The notes below the pieces were generated by a model. The model saw nothing but the letters and a program-made list of their open reading frames with translations. It was not told the origin of the DNA and did not search any database. The translations under genes and the position numbers were made by a program. DNA of 64,000 nucleotides from NCBI GenBank assembly GCA_025808875.1, contig CP075528.1, positions 4,710,473-4,774,472 on the forward strand, in the 5' to 3' direction. The stretch comes from Enhydrobacter sp. Lineage in GTDB: Bacteria > Pseudomonadota > Alphaproteobacteria > Reyranellales > Reyranellaceae. This document shows, one piece after another, positions 32,665-42,058 of the stretch. The stretch's first letter is position 1; each line of letters begins with the position of its first letter.

Positions 32665-33621
32665 ATGCAGGCCTACATCATTCGCCGACTGCTCGCGCTG
32701 ATCCCGACGCTGTTTTTCGCCAGCCTCATCGTCTTCATCACCGTTCGCCTCATCCCGGGCGACATCATCGACCTGATGCTGTCGAGTCACGACATCTCGG
32801 CCGGCAAGAAGAGTCGCGAGCAACTCGAGGCGGCGCTCGGCCTCGACCAGCCGATGTTCAGCCAGTACTTCAAGTGGATCGGGGCGCTGTTGTTCGAGGG
32901 CAGCCTCGGCCTGTCGCTGTGGCAGAGCACTTCCGTGATGGAGGAGATCCTTCATCGCCTGCCTTTGACCTTCGAACTCGGCCTCATGGCATTGATCGTC
33001 GCCCTGATCGTCGGCATCCCGATCGGCGTCTACTCCGCCGTCGCGCAGGACACGGTCGGCGACTATGTCGCACGGTCGTTCTCGATCCTGGCGCTGGCGC
33101 TGCCGGGCTTCTGGGTGGGCACGCTGGTCATGGTGTTCCCGGCGATCTGGTGGGGCTGGTCGCCCGACGTCAAGTTGGTGCCCTTCACGCAGGATCCGTG
33201 GGGCCACATGCTGCAGATGGCGATCCCCGCCCTGATCCTGGGCAAGGCCTTCTCGGCCGTCGTGATGCGGCTCACGCGCACCATGATGCTCGAAGTGATG
33301 CGGCAGGACTACATCCGCACCGCACTTGCCAAGGGCCTGGCGAGTCGCACGACCATCCTGCGCCACGCCCTGCGCAACGCGCTCATTCCCGTCGTCACGC
33401 TGGTCGGCCTCCAGGCGCCGGTGCTGGTCGGCGGAACTGTAATTCTGGAGCAGATCTTCGTCATCCCGGGCATGGGACTGCTGCTGCTCGAGGCCGTCAG
33501 CCAACGCGACTATCCCATCATAACCGGCGTGTTCCTGATCGTCGGTGTCACCGTGGTGCTGATCAACCTGCTGGTCGATCTCAGCTATGGCCTGCTCGAT
33601 CCCAAGGTGAGGTATCGCTGA
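32665..33621 (+). CDS. Peptide-type ABC transporter permease (DppB-like)
   Basis: The first inner-membrane permease of a dipeptide/oligopeptide/nickel importer, 318 residues. It opens MQAYIIRRLLALIPTLFFAS, has about six membrane segments and carries the EAA loop that contacts the ATPase (YIRTALAKGLASRTTILRHA). C-terminal landmarks are VLVGGTVILEQIFVIPGMGL and LVDLSYGLLDPKVRY. Its TGA overlaps the ATG of the next permease gene. Confidence 0.94.
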   Translation: MQAYIIRRLLALIPTLFFASLIVFITVRLIPGDIIDLMLSSHDISAGKKSREQLEAALGLDQPMFSQYFKWIGALLFEGSLGLSLWQSTSVMEEILHRLPLTFELGLMALIVALIVGIPIGVYSAVAQDTVGDYVARSFSILALALPGFWVGTLVMVFPAIWWGWSPDVKLVPFTQDPWGHMLQMAIPALILGKAFSAVVMRLTRTMMLEVMRQDYIRTALAKGLASRTTILRHALRNALIPVVTLVGLQAPVLVGGTVILEQIFVIPGMGLLLLEAVSQRDYPIITGVFLIVGVTVVLINLLVDLSYGLLDPKVRYR

Positions 33622-34514
33622 TGGCCGTCATTGCCGAAGCCAGCGTTCCCCCACCGTCAGCCCAGGCGAGCTTGCTGCGCTCGTTGGGCAAGCTCTTCCG
33701 CGAGAAGCCCCTCGGCGCCTTCGGGTTCGTCATCTGCCTGCTCTTCCTGTTCTGCGGAATCTTCGCCGATCTCCTGGCGCCCTACGGCTTCAACCAGATC
33801 AGCCCGGTCAACCGGCTGAAGCCGCCAAGCGCGAAATTCTGGTTCGGCACCGACAATCTTGGCCGGGACGTCTTCTCGCGCTGCCTCTACGGCGCGCAGA
33901 TTTCCGTGATCATAGGCTTGTCGGCGGCCGCCCTTGCGACCGTCATCTCGATCGCGATCGGCATCGTTTCGGGCTACGTCGGCGGCAAGTTCGACATGGT
34001 GATGCAGCGCTTCGTCGACGCCTGGATGAGCTTTCCGGACCTGGTGATTCTGATCGTCGTCGTGTCGGTCGTCGGGCCGGGCATGTGGCCGGTGATCTTC
34101 CTGCTTGGCCTGCTCTACGGCATCGGCGGCAGCCGCATCATCCGTGGCGCAGTGCTGTCGGTGCGCGAAAACGCCTATGTGCACGCCGCGCAGTCGACCG
34201 GCGCGTCGATGCCCCGCATCCTCTGGCGTCACATCCTGCCCAACGTCATGGCGCCCGTCATCGTGCTGTTCACCACCCGCGTCGGCGCGGTGATCCTGGT
34301 CGAGGCCGGCCTTGCTTTCCTGGGTCTGGGCGTGCCGCCGCCGGCGCCGACCTGGGGCGGCATGCTGTCGGGCTCGGGGCGTTCCTTCATGTACATGGCG
34401 CCATGGCTCGCCCTGGCGCCCGGTCTCTGCATCACCGTCGTGGTCTACGCGATCAACGTGTACGGCGACGCGCTGCGCGACATGCTCGATCCGCGCATGC
34501 GCGGCGGCCGCTAG
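33621..34514 (+). CDS. Peptide-type ABC transporter permease (DppC-like)
   Basis: The second permease, 297 residues, pairing with the previous product. It shows FWFGTDNLGRDVFSRCLYGA, the EAA loop around YVHAAQSTGASMPRILWRHI, and the family ending VVVYAINVYGDALRDMLDPR. The N-terminal 25 residues are cytoplasmic and the first membrane segment is about residues 34-55. The binding-protein gene follows after 31 bp. Confidence 0.94.
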   Translation: MAVIAEASVPPPSAQASLLRSLGKLFREKPLGAFGFVICLLFLFCGIFADLLAPYGFNQISPVNRLKPPSAKFWFGTDNLGRDVFSRCLYGAQISVIIGLSAAALATVISIAIGIVSGYVGGKFDMVMQRFVDAWMSFPDLVILIVVVSVVGPGMWPVIFLLGLLYGIGGSRIIRGAVLSVRENAYVHAAQSTGASMPRILWRHILPNVMAPVIVLFTTRVGAVILVEAGLAFLGLGVPPPAPTWGGMLSGSGRSFMYMAPWLALAPGLCITVVVYAINVYGDALRDMLDPRMRGGR

Positions 34515-34545
34515 GAAGCAAGGTCAAGAGAGAGGGAGAAACGGC

Positions 34546-36243
34546 ATGAAGCACTTCAAGGCAGCACTACTCGGCGGCGCCATGGCCTTGGCGTCGACCG
34601 GAGCCGCCGTCGCGGACAACGGCGAGAAACCGAAGTACGGCGGCACGCTGGAGATCGGCACAGTCTACGTCACGCTTTCCGCACTGTCGTGGGACGCCCA
34701 CGACTTCAACTGGAAGCACAACCACGACACCGGCCTGGTCTACGAGCAATTGTTCGTGGCCGACCTGTCCAAGAGCGTGAAGGCCGGCGGCAAGCATCCC
34801 TTCATCGCCGACGCGTGGCTGCCATCCGACGCGATTCGCGGCGAGCTGGCCGAGAGCTGGGAGTGGAAGGACAACCCGCTGCGCGTCGAGATCAAGCTGC
34901 GCAAGGGCATCATGTGGCCCGAGAAGCCCGGCGTCATGCAGAAGCGCGAGTTCGTCGCCGACGACGTGGTCTACGTCTACAACCGCCTCGACAACAGCCC
35001 GCGCAAGATCAAGGGCTACTTCGACCACGTCGCCAAGGTCTCGGCCACCGACAAGCACACGGTGGTCTTCGAATTCAAGGACTACTTCGCCGAATGGGAC
35101 TACCGCTTCGGCTACGGCTACTTCTCGGGCATCTATCCCAAGGAAGTCGTCGAGGCGGGCGCGGGCAACTGGAAGAACGTCAACGGCACCGGGCCGTACA
35201 TGTTGACGGACTTCGTCGCCGGAAACTCCAACACCTACACCAAGAATCCCGACTACTGGGACAAGGAAAAGATCGCCGGCCAGGAATACAAGCTGCCGTT
35301 CGTCGACAAGATCGTCTATCGCACGATCAAGGACGAGGCGACTTTCATCACCGCGCTGCGCACCGGCAAGCTCGACATGCTGGAGGCGATCCGCTGGCAG
35401 AACGTGGAGTCGCTCAAGAAGAGCGCGCCGCAGCTCAAGTGGAACCGCTGGCTCAACATGAGCGGCACGTTCCTGTCGTTCCGCGTCGACGTCGACAGCC
35501 CGTTCAAGGACGTGCGCGTCCGGCGCGCGCTCAACATGGCGGTCAACAAGCAGGAGATCGTCAAGGAGTACTATGGCGGCAATGCCGAGCTCTTCGCCTA
35601 TCCGATGCATCCCGACTATGTCGGCTATTTCCAGCCGCTGAACGAGATGCCCCCGTCGGTGCAGGAACTCTACAAGTACGATCCGGCCAAGGCCAAGAAG
35701 CTGCTCGCCGAGGCCGGCCATCCCAACGGCTTCAGTTTCAAGGTCCAGGTCTGCTCCTGCAGCCCCGACCACATGGACCTGCTGCCGCTGGTCGCCGCCT
35801 ACCTCGAGCAGGTCGGCGTCAAGATGGAGATCCAGCCCATGGAGTATGGCGCCTTCCTGAGCGCCATGACTTCGCGGACGCTGGCCGTCGGCTACATGAT
35901 GAACAACGGCCATACCAATCCGACCACGACCATCCGCAAGAGCTTCACCACGGGGCAGCAGTGGAATCCGTCGGGCTGGTCCGAGGCGGCCTACGACGCG
36001 CGCATGGACAAGGTCTACGCGACGCGCGACGAGGGCGAGCGGCAGAAGATGCTGCGCGAGATGACGGTCGAGATCCTCGACAAGGCGCCCTACATCTGGC
36101 TGCCCACGCCGTACATCTACACGGCATGGTGGCCGTGGGTGAAGAACTACCAGGGCGAGCTGCGTGCCGGCGCGGTGCGTCCCGGCCCCATCTACTCGCG
36201 CCTGTGGGTCGACCAGGACCTCAAGAAGAAGATGGGCTACTGA
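34546..36243 (+). CDS. Peptide-type ABC transporter substrate-binding protein (SBP family 5)
   Basis: The periplasmic receptor of the importer, 565 residues. It has a signal peptide (MKHFKAALLGGAMALASTGA, cleaved near AVA|DN) and a family-5 body: KYGGTLEIGTVYVTLSALSW, LRKGIMWPEKPGVMQKREFV, NGTGPYMLTDFVAGN and FKDVRVRRALNMAVNKQEIV. AGAGGGAG precedes the ATG. It is rich in Trp/Tyr and Lys. Family-5 proteins bind peptides, opines, glutathione or nickel; the ligand cannot be told from sequence. Confidence 0.93.
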   Translation: MKHFKAALLGGAMALASTGAAVADNGEKPKYGGTLEIGTVYVTLSALSWDAHDFNWKHNHDTGLVYEQLFVADLSKSVKAGGKHPFIADAWLPSDAIRGELAESWEWKDNPLRVEIKLRKGIMWPEKPGVMQKREFVADDVVYVYNRLDNSPRKIKGYFDHVAKVSATDKHTVVFEFKDYFAEWDYRFGYGYFSGIYPKEVVEAGAGNWKNVNGTGPYMLTDFVAGNSNTYTKNPDYWDKEKIAGQEYKLPFVDKIVYRTIKDEATFITALRTGKLDMLEAIRWQNVESLKKSAPQLKWNRWLNMSGTFLSFRVDVDSPFKDVRVRRALNMAVNKQEIVKEYYGGNAELFAYPMHPDYVGYFQPLNEMPPSVQELYKYDPAKAKKLLAEAGHPNGFSFKVQVCSCSPDHMDLLPLVAAYLEQVGVKMEIQPMEYGAFLSAMTSRTLAVGYMMNNGHTNPTTTIRKSFTTGQQWNPSGWSEAAYDARMDKVYATRDEGERQKMLREMTVEILDKAPYIWLPTPYIYTAWWPWVKNYQGELRAGAVRPGPIYSRLWVDQDLKKKMGY

Positions 36244-36288
36244 GCATTGCCCGATGAGTAGAATTCATGCGTATCGGGGGCGCGCCTG

Positions 36289-37272
36289 ATGGGCGCGCCC
36301 CTGCTCAGCGTCCGCCATCTGTCGACCGAGTTCCGCACCGAGCGCGGCACCGTCAAGGCGGTCGACGACGTTTCCTTCGACCTTGCGGCGGGCGAGACGC
36401 TCGCCATTGTCGGTGAGTCGGGCTCGGGCAAGAGCGTCACGGCAATGTCGGTGCTGCGCCTGATCCCCAATCCGCCGGGCCGGATCGTGTCCGGCGAGGT
36501 GGTGTTCGACGGCCGCGACCTGCTGAAGCTCGACGACCGGGCCATCCGCGACATCCGCGGCAATCGCATCGCGATGATCTTCCAGGAGCCGATGAGCTCG
36601 TTGAACCCGTCGCTGACGGTCGGCTTGCAGATCGCCGAGCCGATCAACCTGCATCGCAAGACGCCGTGGGCGGCCGCCATGGACAAGGCGGTCGAACTTC
36701 TCGGCCGTGTCCGCATGCCGGATGCCAGGAGCCGTATCAAATCCTACCCGCACCAGTTCTCCGGCGGCATGCGCCAGCGCGCCATGATCGCCATGGCGCT
36801 CGCCTGCGAGCCGCAGCTCATCATCGCCGACGAGCCCACCACGGCGCTCGATGTCACGGTGCAGGCGCAGATCCTGGCGCTCCTGAAGGAGCTGACGCGC
36901 GCTGCCAACTCCGCGCTGATCCTGATCACGCACGATCTGGGCGTCGTGGCGCGCTATGCCGACCGGGTCTGCGTGATGTATGGCGGCCGCATCGTCGAGG
37001 CCGGGCCGGCGCGCGAAATCTATGCCCGTCCCCGCCACCCCTACACGATCGGGCTGATGGCCTCGGTGCCGCGCCTCGACCAGGCGGCCGGTGCCCGGTT
37101 GGTGCCGATCGAGGGCCAACCGCCCAATCTCGCCCGGCTGCCGCCGGGCTGCTCCTTCGCGCCGCGCTGCAGCCGTGCCGCCGACATCTGCCGCGTCACG
37201 CGGCCTCAGCTCGTTCAGAGCGCACCCGACCATCTTTCAGCTTGCCATTTCCATGACCGGCTCAGCGTCTGA
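36289..37272 (+). CDS. Peptide-type ABC transporter ATP-binding protein (DppD/OppD-like)
   Basis: The first ATPase of the importer, 327 residues. Walker A is IVGESGSGKSVTAMSV, the signature is HQFSGGMRQRAMIAMAL and Walker B is LIIADEPTTALDVTVQAQIL. The C-terminal extension PPGCSFAPRCSRAADICRVT holds the Cys motif common to OppD/DppD, which in some members binds an Fe-S cluster. The 3' end overlaps the start of the next ATPase gene by 20 bp. Confidence 0.94.
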   Translation: MGAPLLSVRHLSTEFRTERGTVKAVDDVSFDLAAGETLAIVGESGSGKSVTAMSVLRLIPNPPGRIVSGEVVFDGRDLLKLDDRAIRDIRGNRIAMIFQEPMSSLNPSLTVGLQIAEPINLHRKTPWAAAMDKAVELLGRVRMPDARSRIKSYPHQFSGGMRQRAMIAMALACEPQLIIADEPTTALDVTVQAQILALLKELTRAANSALILITHDLGVVARYADRVCVMYGGRIVEAGPAREIYARPRHPYTIGLMASVPRLDQAAGARLVPIEGQPPNLARLPPGCSFAPRCSRAADICRVTRPQLVQSAPDHLSACHFHDRLSV

Positions 37273-38248
37273 TTTCGTCCTCGAGGTCGAGGATCTGAAG
37301 GTCCATTTCCCGGTCATGGCCGGTGCGGTGTTGCGCAAGCAGGTCGGTTCGGTGAAGGCGGTGGACGGCGTTTCGTTCAAGGTGCGCCGGGGCGAGACGC
37401 TGGGCCTCGTTGGCGAGTCCGGCTGCGGCAAGAGCACCACGGGCCTTGCCGTGCTCAGAATGCTCGACATCACCTCCGGCAAGGTGGTCTTCGAGGGCGA
37501 GGATATCTCTGCCCATGATCGCGGTCGCATGAGACCGATTCGACGGCGGCTGCAGATGGTCTACCAGGACCCTTTCGGCTCGCTCAATCCGCGCATGAAG
37601 GTGTCGGAGATCGTCGGCGAACCGCTCGAGGTGCACGGCCTGGCCGGCGATCGCGCGGCTTACCGCGACCGGGTGGCGCGCCTGCTCGACATGGTCGGGC
37701 TGCTGCCCGACATGGCCGACCGCTACCCGCACGAATTCTCGGGCGGCCAGCGCCAGAGGATCGGCATTGCCCGCGCACTGGCGCTCGAGCCGTCGCTCAT
37801 CGTCTGCGACGAACCCGTATCGGCACTCGACGTCTCGATCCAGGCGCAGGTCGTGAATTTGTTCCAGGAGTTGCAGGAACGATTGGGCCTGACTTACATC
37901 TTCATCGCCCACGATCTCGCCGTGGTGCGCCATATCAGCCATCGCGTCGCGGTGATGTATCTCGGCCGCATCGTCGAAATCGCCACCCGCGACCAGCTCT
38001 ACAAGGATCCGCTGCACCCCTATACCCAAGCGCTGCTGGCGGCGATCCCGATCCCCGATCCGGAGATCGAGGCGAGCCGGCCGCAGCAGATCATCCCGGG
38101 CGAGGTGCCTTCGGCCATGCGTCCGCCGCCTGGCTGCCGGTTCCATACGCGCTGTCCCAAGGCGATGGACGTTTGTCGTAGCGCCGATCCACCGATGCGC
38201 GAGTTGGGTGACGGCCGTGCCGTCGCCTGCCACCTTCATCAAGGCTAG
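37253..38248 (+). CDS. Peptide-type ABC transporter ATP-binding protein (DppF/OppF-like)
   Basis: The second ATPase, 331 residues. Walker A is LVGESGCGKSTTGLAVL, the signature HEFSGGQRQRIGIARAL and Walker B LIVCDEPVSALDVSIQAQVV. The C-terminal Cys motif CRFHTRCPKAMDVC is also present. It completes the importer (two permeases, a binding protein, two ATPases) and is the last gene of the operon. The next gene, comM, starts 88 bp later. Confidence 0.94.
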   Translation: MTGSASDFVLEVEDLKVHFPVMAGAVLRKQVGSVKAVDGVSFKVRRGETLGLVGESGCGKSTTGLAVLRMLDITSGKVVFEGEDISAHDRGRMRPIRRRLQMVYQDPFGSLNPRMKVSEIVGEPLEVHGLAGDRAAYRDRVARLLDMVGLLPDMADRYPHEFSGGQRQRIGIARALALEPSLIVCDEPVSALDVSIQAQVVNLFQELQERLGLTYIFIAHDLAVVRHISHRVAVMYLGRIVEIATRDQLYKDPLHPYTQALLAAIPIPDPEIEASRPQQIIPGEVPSAMRPPPGCRFHTRCPKAMDVCRSADPPMRELGDGRAVACHLHQG

Positions 38249-38336
38249 GGACGCTGAAACCAACTACAACTTTCGCGTGCTTTACATATATCTATGAAGT
38301 TCTCTAGTTGTTCTCCGACCGAGAGCGGAGCAAGAC

Positions 38337-39962
38337 ATGCAGGCGCGAGTGCGGACGGTGGCGTTTCAGGGCATCGATGTCGTGCCGGTCGACGTCCAGG
38401 TGATGATCGCCCCTGGCCAGCTCGCCTTCGCCATGGTGGGCCTCGCCGACAAGGCGGTCGGCGAAAGCAGGGAGCGCGTTCGGGCGGCACTTCGCGCGCT
38501 CGGATTGGCGTTGCCACCACAGCGCGTGAGCGTGAATTTGTCGCCCGCCGATCTCGTCAAGGAGGGAAGTCACTACGATCTGCCCATCGCGCTTGGTCTG
38601 CTTGCTGCCATGGGCGTGATCGCCAAGGAAAGTATTGCAGGCTACGTCGTGCTGGGTGAACTGGCGCTCGACGGCTCGCTGAGCCGCGTTCCAGGGGCGC
38701 TGCCGGCAGCGATCGCGGCCAATGCGGCCGGCCGCGGCCTGATTTGCCCGGCATCCTGCGGTGGCGAAGCGGCGTGGGGCGGGCTCGACAAGGCCGCCAA
38801 CGACGAGGAGCGGCCCGGGGTCGTCGCTGCGCCCTCACTGTTGGCCCTGATCAATCACCTGCGCGGTCAGCAGATGCTGTCACCTCCGGAAGCGCGGCTC
38901 GCCGAGGGGACGCCGAGCTACCCCGATCTGGCGGAGGTCAAAGGCCAGGAAACCGCCAAACGCGTCCTCGAGGTGGCGGCGGCGGGAGGCCACAACCTTC
39001 TGATGATCGGCCCACCGGGCTCGGGCAAGTCGATGCTGGCTTCGCGCCTGCCCGGCCTTCTGCCGCAGTTGGAGGCCGAAGAGGCATTGGAAGCAACGAT
39101 GGTGCGATCATTGGCGGGCGACCTTGGCGACGGCAGGCTCAACCGCCGCCGGGCATTCCGCGATCCACACCATTCGGCCACGTTGCAGGCGCTGATCGGC
39201 GGCGGCTCCCGTGCCCGGCCGGGAGAGGTCTCGCTCGCGCACCATGGCGTACTCTTCCTGGACGAATTGCCGGAGTTTAGCCGGGCCACACTCGAGGCGC
39301 TGCGTCAGCCTCTGGAAAGTGGCCGCGTGAGCGTGGCGCGCGCCAACGCCCACGTCACCTATCCCGCGCGCTTCCAACTCGTTGCAGCGATGAACCCCTG
39401 CCGCTGCGGCCATCTGATGGAGCCGGGGCAGGGCTGCGGCCGCGCGCCGCGCTGCGGCCTCGACTACCAGGGCAAACTGTCGGGCCCATTGCTCGACCGT
39501 ATCGATCTCTGCATCGACGTGCCGCGGGTCGACGCCGCCGATCTCGCCCTGCCGCCGCCGGCCGAGAGCTCCGCCGACGTCGCTGCGCGCGTCGCCGCCG
39601 CGCGCGCCGTGCAGCGCGAGCGGCTGAAGGAGCTCGACGCCAAAGGCAAGCTCACTGAGATCGAGCCCGAGCCGACCGCCGGCCTGTTGAGCGACTTCGC
39701 CCGCGGCTGGGCCAAGCCGCGCTGCAACGCCGACACCGACGGCAGCCTGCTCGCCGCCATCGCCGAGCCCGACGCCGAGGGCCGTGCGCTGCTCGCGCGC
39801 GCCGCCGAGCGCCTCGGCCTGTCGGCCCGCGCCTGGCATCGCACCTTGCGCGTCGCGCGCACCTTGGCCGATCTCGACGGTTCGGATTCAGTACGTCGGC
39901 TGCACGTCGCCGAGGCGCTCTCCTACCGCCGTCCGCAGCCGCGCGCGGCGATGGCGGCGTGA
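38337..39962 (+). CDS. comM: YifB/ComM family Mg-chelatase-like AAA ATPase
   Basis: A 541-residue AAA+ protein of the ComM group. In Vibrio, ComM is a hexameric helicase that helps branch migration during transformation; in other bacteria the role is less clear. The N-terminal Lon-S5-like domain begins MQARVRTVAFQGIDVVPVDV. Walker A is LLMIGPPGSGKSMLASRL, Walker B is HHGVLFLDELPEFSRATLEA, and NPCRCGHL plus the C-terminal Mg-chelatase extension are present. The 88-bp upstream gap is AT-rich for this region (CTTTACATATATCTATG) and probably holds its promoter. Confidence 0.93.
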   Translation: MQARVRTVAFQGIDVVPVDVQVMIAPGQLAFAMVGLADKAVGESRERVRAALRALGLALPPQRVSVNLSPADLVKEGSHYDLPIALGLLAAMGVIAKESIAGYVVLGELALDGSLSRVPGALPAAIAANAAGRGLICPASCGGEAAWGGLDKAANDEERPGVVAAPSLLALINHLRGQQMLSPPEARLAEGTPSYPDLAEVKGQETAKRVLEVAAAGGHNLLMIGPPGSGKSMLASRLPGLLPQLEAEEALEATMVRSLAGDLGDGRLNRRRAFRDPHHSATLQALIGGGSRARPGEVSLAHHGVLFLDELPEFSRATLEALRQPLESGRVSVARANAHVTYPARFQLVAAMNPCRCGHLMEPGQGCGRAPRCGLDYQGKLSGPLLDRIDLCIDVPRVDAADLALPPPAESSADVAARVAAARAVQRERLKELDAKGKLTEIEPEPTAGLLSDFARGWAKPRCNADTDGSLLAAIAEPDAEGRALLARAAERLGLSARAWHRTLRVARTLADLDGSDSVRRLHVAEALSYRRPQPRAAMAA

Positions 39963-39963
39963 C

Positions 39964-40338
39964 TCAGTCGTCGGGCGGATTCTCCGCGAGCCACTTGCGT
40001 GCCTCGTGGATGCTGCGGAAGAGCTGGGCCGGCCGGCCGGCGATTTCGATGCTGGCGAAGAGTTGCGCAAACCCGCCGCGATTCCCGCCGACGACGAAGG
40101 CCAACGCGCCTCTTTTGCCAGGAACCGGGTACTCGCGGGCGTACTGTGCGAAGGCTTTCAGCTCGGCCTCGGTAAATGCCGGTCGCGCCTCGATCACATC
40201 CAGAATCTTGCGATAGTGGACAAGGCCCGCTTCGGCGATGGCGCGCGCGAAGCCGACGATATCGATCAGCGTCACTTCTCCCGTGGCGACGCCAACGACG
40301 AGCCGGTCGGGGTGATAGAAGGTGTGGCGAATCGGCAT
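39964..40338 (-). CDS. Hypothetical protein, possibly STAS/SpoIIAA-like
   Basis: A 124-residue protein with no signal peptide or membrane segment. The order of strands and helices (RLVVGVATGEVTLIDIVGFA, then YRKILDVIEARPAFTEAEL, then RGALAFVVGGNRGGFAQLFA) resembles the small STAS/SpoIIAA-like proteins common in alphaproteobacteria, but I cannot confirm it. It is convergent with comM, 1 bp apart. Coding is supported by length, normal composition and a start that leaves a 98-bp gap upstream. Confidence 0.6.
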   Translation of the reverse strand: MPIRHTFYHPDRLVVGVATGEVTLIDIVGFARAIAEAGLVHYRKILDVIEARPAFTEAELKAFAQYAREYPVPGKRGALAFVVGGNRGGFAQLFASIEIAGRPAQLFRSIHEARKWLAENPPDD

Positions 40339-40436
40339 GGTGCGCGCTTGTTCCTAGCGGCAAATGCCCGGGCAGACGACCTCTCATTCGCGCGAGGTAC
40401 GTCTTATCGCATCACCACTGCGGCATGACGCCCGAG

Positions 40437-42029
40437 TCAGGCGTCGATCAGCACACCGGGATTCATCAATCCCTTCGGATCGAGTTCGCGCTTGGCGCCC
40501 CGCAATGCCCGCGCGAAGAGTTCCGGCCGCTGCCGATCGTAAAACGGCCGGTGAAAACGGCCAACCGCATGATGATGCGTGGTCGTGCCGCCATGTTCGA
40601 CGGTCGCGGCCGTGCAGGTGCTCAGCACCTCCATGAACTGCTCGAGCTGCTTTCGCTTGTCGAGCATGCCGCCGAAGGTGAAGTAGAGGCACGGCCCGTC
40701 CGGATAGACGTGGGTAAATCGGCAGGTGACCGTGCCGTCGCGGCCGGTCACGCGCTTGATTGTGTCCCGGGCGATCGCCGTGACCTTGCCGTGGAAGTCG
40801 CGCATGCGCTCCCATGTCATCGACGTCTCGAAGGTCGAGGAAAGGATGCCGCGAGCGACCGCGTGTTCACTGTAGTGCGGCGCGCGGATGAAGCGGTTGC
40901 GCCAGGCGCCGGCGGCGCCGCTGCGGTGGGCGTTCTCGTCGTCGCCGCCGCCGGGATCGGCAACGCCGCCATGCTCGGCGCAGAGTTCCAGCGCCCGCTT
41001 CATCCAGGCGTCGAGCGGATGGTCGGCCGATTCGAAGGCGAGAACGAGCACGGCTTCCTCGCTGCTCCACGGAATGCCGGGCAGTGCCTCGCGCGCTTCG
41101 AGCAATCGGCAGTTGGCGGGATAGAGTCCGGCCTGGGTGATGCTCCGCACCGCATCGGCGCCGGCGAAGAAGTCCTTGAACCGCACCGAGGCGGAGGCGC
41201 GGAAGGTTGGCTTCGCACGCAACCGCACCCAGGCCTCGGTGATGATGCCGAGAATGCCTTCCGAGCCGATGAACAGGCGGTCGGGGCTGGGGCCGGCGCC
41301 GGAGCCCGGCAGCCGCCGCGTCTCGAGCGTTCCGGCCGGTGTGACCACGCGCGTGCTCTCAACGAAGTCGTCGATGTGCGTGTAAAGCGTGGCGTAGTGA
41401 CCGCCCGAGCGTGTCGCGATCCAGCCGCCGAGCGTGGAGCAGCGGTAGGCCTGCATGTAGTGACGCATCGTGAGAGGTGAGGCGCGCAGATGGTCCTCGA
41501 TCGCCGGACCGTAAATGCCGCCCTGAATGCGCGCCGCCTGACTCACGTCGTCGACCTCCAGGACTTTGTCCATGTGGCGCATCGAGATCGTTACGGCCTT
41601 GTCGAACGACGCAGCGGGCTCGATTCCCTTCACCACCGACGAGCCGCCGCCATAGGGGATCGCCTTGGCGCCGATCCTGTCGCACCATTCGAGGACACGC
41701 ACGACGTCCTGCTCGTTCTCCGGGAATGCCACTGCGTCGGGCGGATTCGGCACCGACCGCATGAACATGCGTGTCGTGTCGAAGCCCGCCTTGCCATAGC
41801 TGTGCTCCAGCCGTGTCAGGTGATCGTTGCGTACGATCGTCTGCAGCGCGGAAGGAATGTCGACGCGCGGCGCACGCAGGGAGATCTCGTCCGCCTTGGG
41901 TGGTGGGGTGACGTCGAAACTGTCGATGCCATAGCGCTGGGCGATCTCGGCTTCCCAGGGCTTGATCTCCTCGGGTGAGAGGTCCTCGTCGGCGTAGCCC
42001 CAAGCATAGAATTTCTTTTGCCGTCGCAT
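40437..42029 (-). CDS. FAD-binding oxidoreductase of the alkylglycerone-phosphate synthase (AGPS) type
   Basis: A 530-residue flavoprotein of the VAO/PCMH family. The FAD phosphate-binding loop is AIPYGGGSSVVKGIEP, with QGGIYGPAIEDHLRA, TLGGWIATRSGGHYATLYTH and GSEGILGIITEAWVRLR in the expected order. The C-terminal HHHAVGRFHRPFYDR (three His) matches the active site of alkyl-DHAP synthases, but bacterial relatives are often uncharacterised. The N-terminus FYAWGYADEDLSPEEIKPWE is also AGPS-like. It lies 29 bp after a TauD-type dioxygenase gene, suggesting a shared catabolic pathway rather than ether-lipid synthesis. Confidence 0.85.
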   Translation of the reverse strand: MRRQKKFYAWGYADEDLSPEEIKPWEAEIAQRYGIDSFDVTPPPKADEISLRAPRVDIPSALQTIVRNDHLTRLEHSYGKAGFDTTRMFMRSVPNPPDAVAFPENEQDVVRVLEWCDRIGAKAIPYGGGSSVVKGIEPAASFDKAVTISMRHMDKVLEVDDVSQAARIQGGIYGPAIEDHLRASPLTMRHYMQAYRCSTLGGWIATRSGGHYATLYTHIDDFVESTRVVTPAGTLETRRLPGSGAGPSPDRLFIGSEGILGIITEAWVRLRAKPTFRASASVRFKDFFAGADAVRSITQAGLYPANCRLLEAREALPGIPWSSEEAVLVLAFESADHPLDAWMKRALELCAEHGGVADPGGGDDENAHRSGAAGAWRNRFIRAPHYSEHAVARGILSSTFETSMTWERMRDFHGKVTAIARDTIKRVTGRDGTVTCRFTHVYPDGPCLYFTFGGMLDKRKQLEQFMEVLSTCTAATVEHGGTTTHHHAVGRFHRPFYDRQRPELFARALRGAKRELDPKGLMNPGVLIDA

Positions 42030-42058
42030 GGCGTTTCCTCTTTGTCGAGTCGTTCGCG

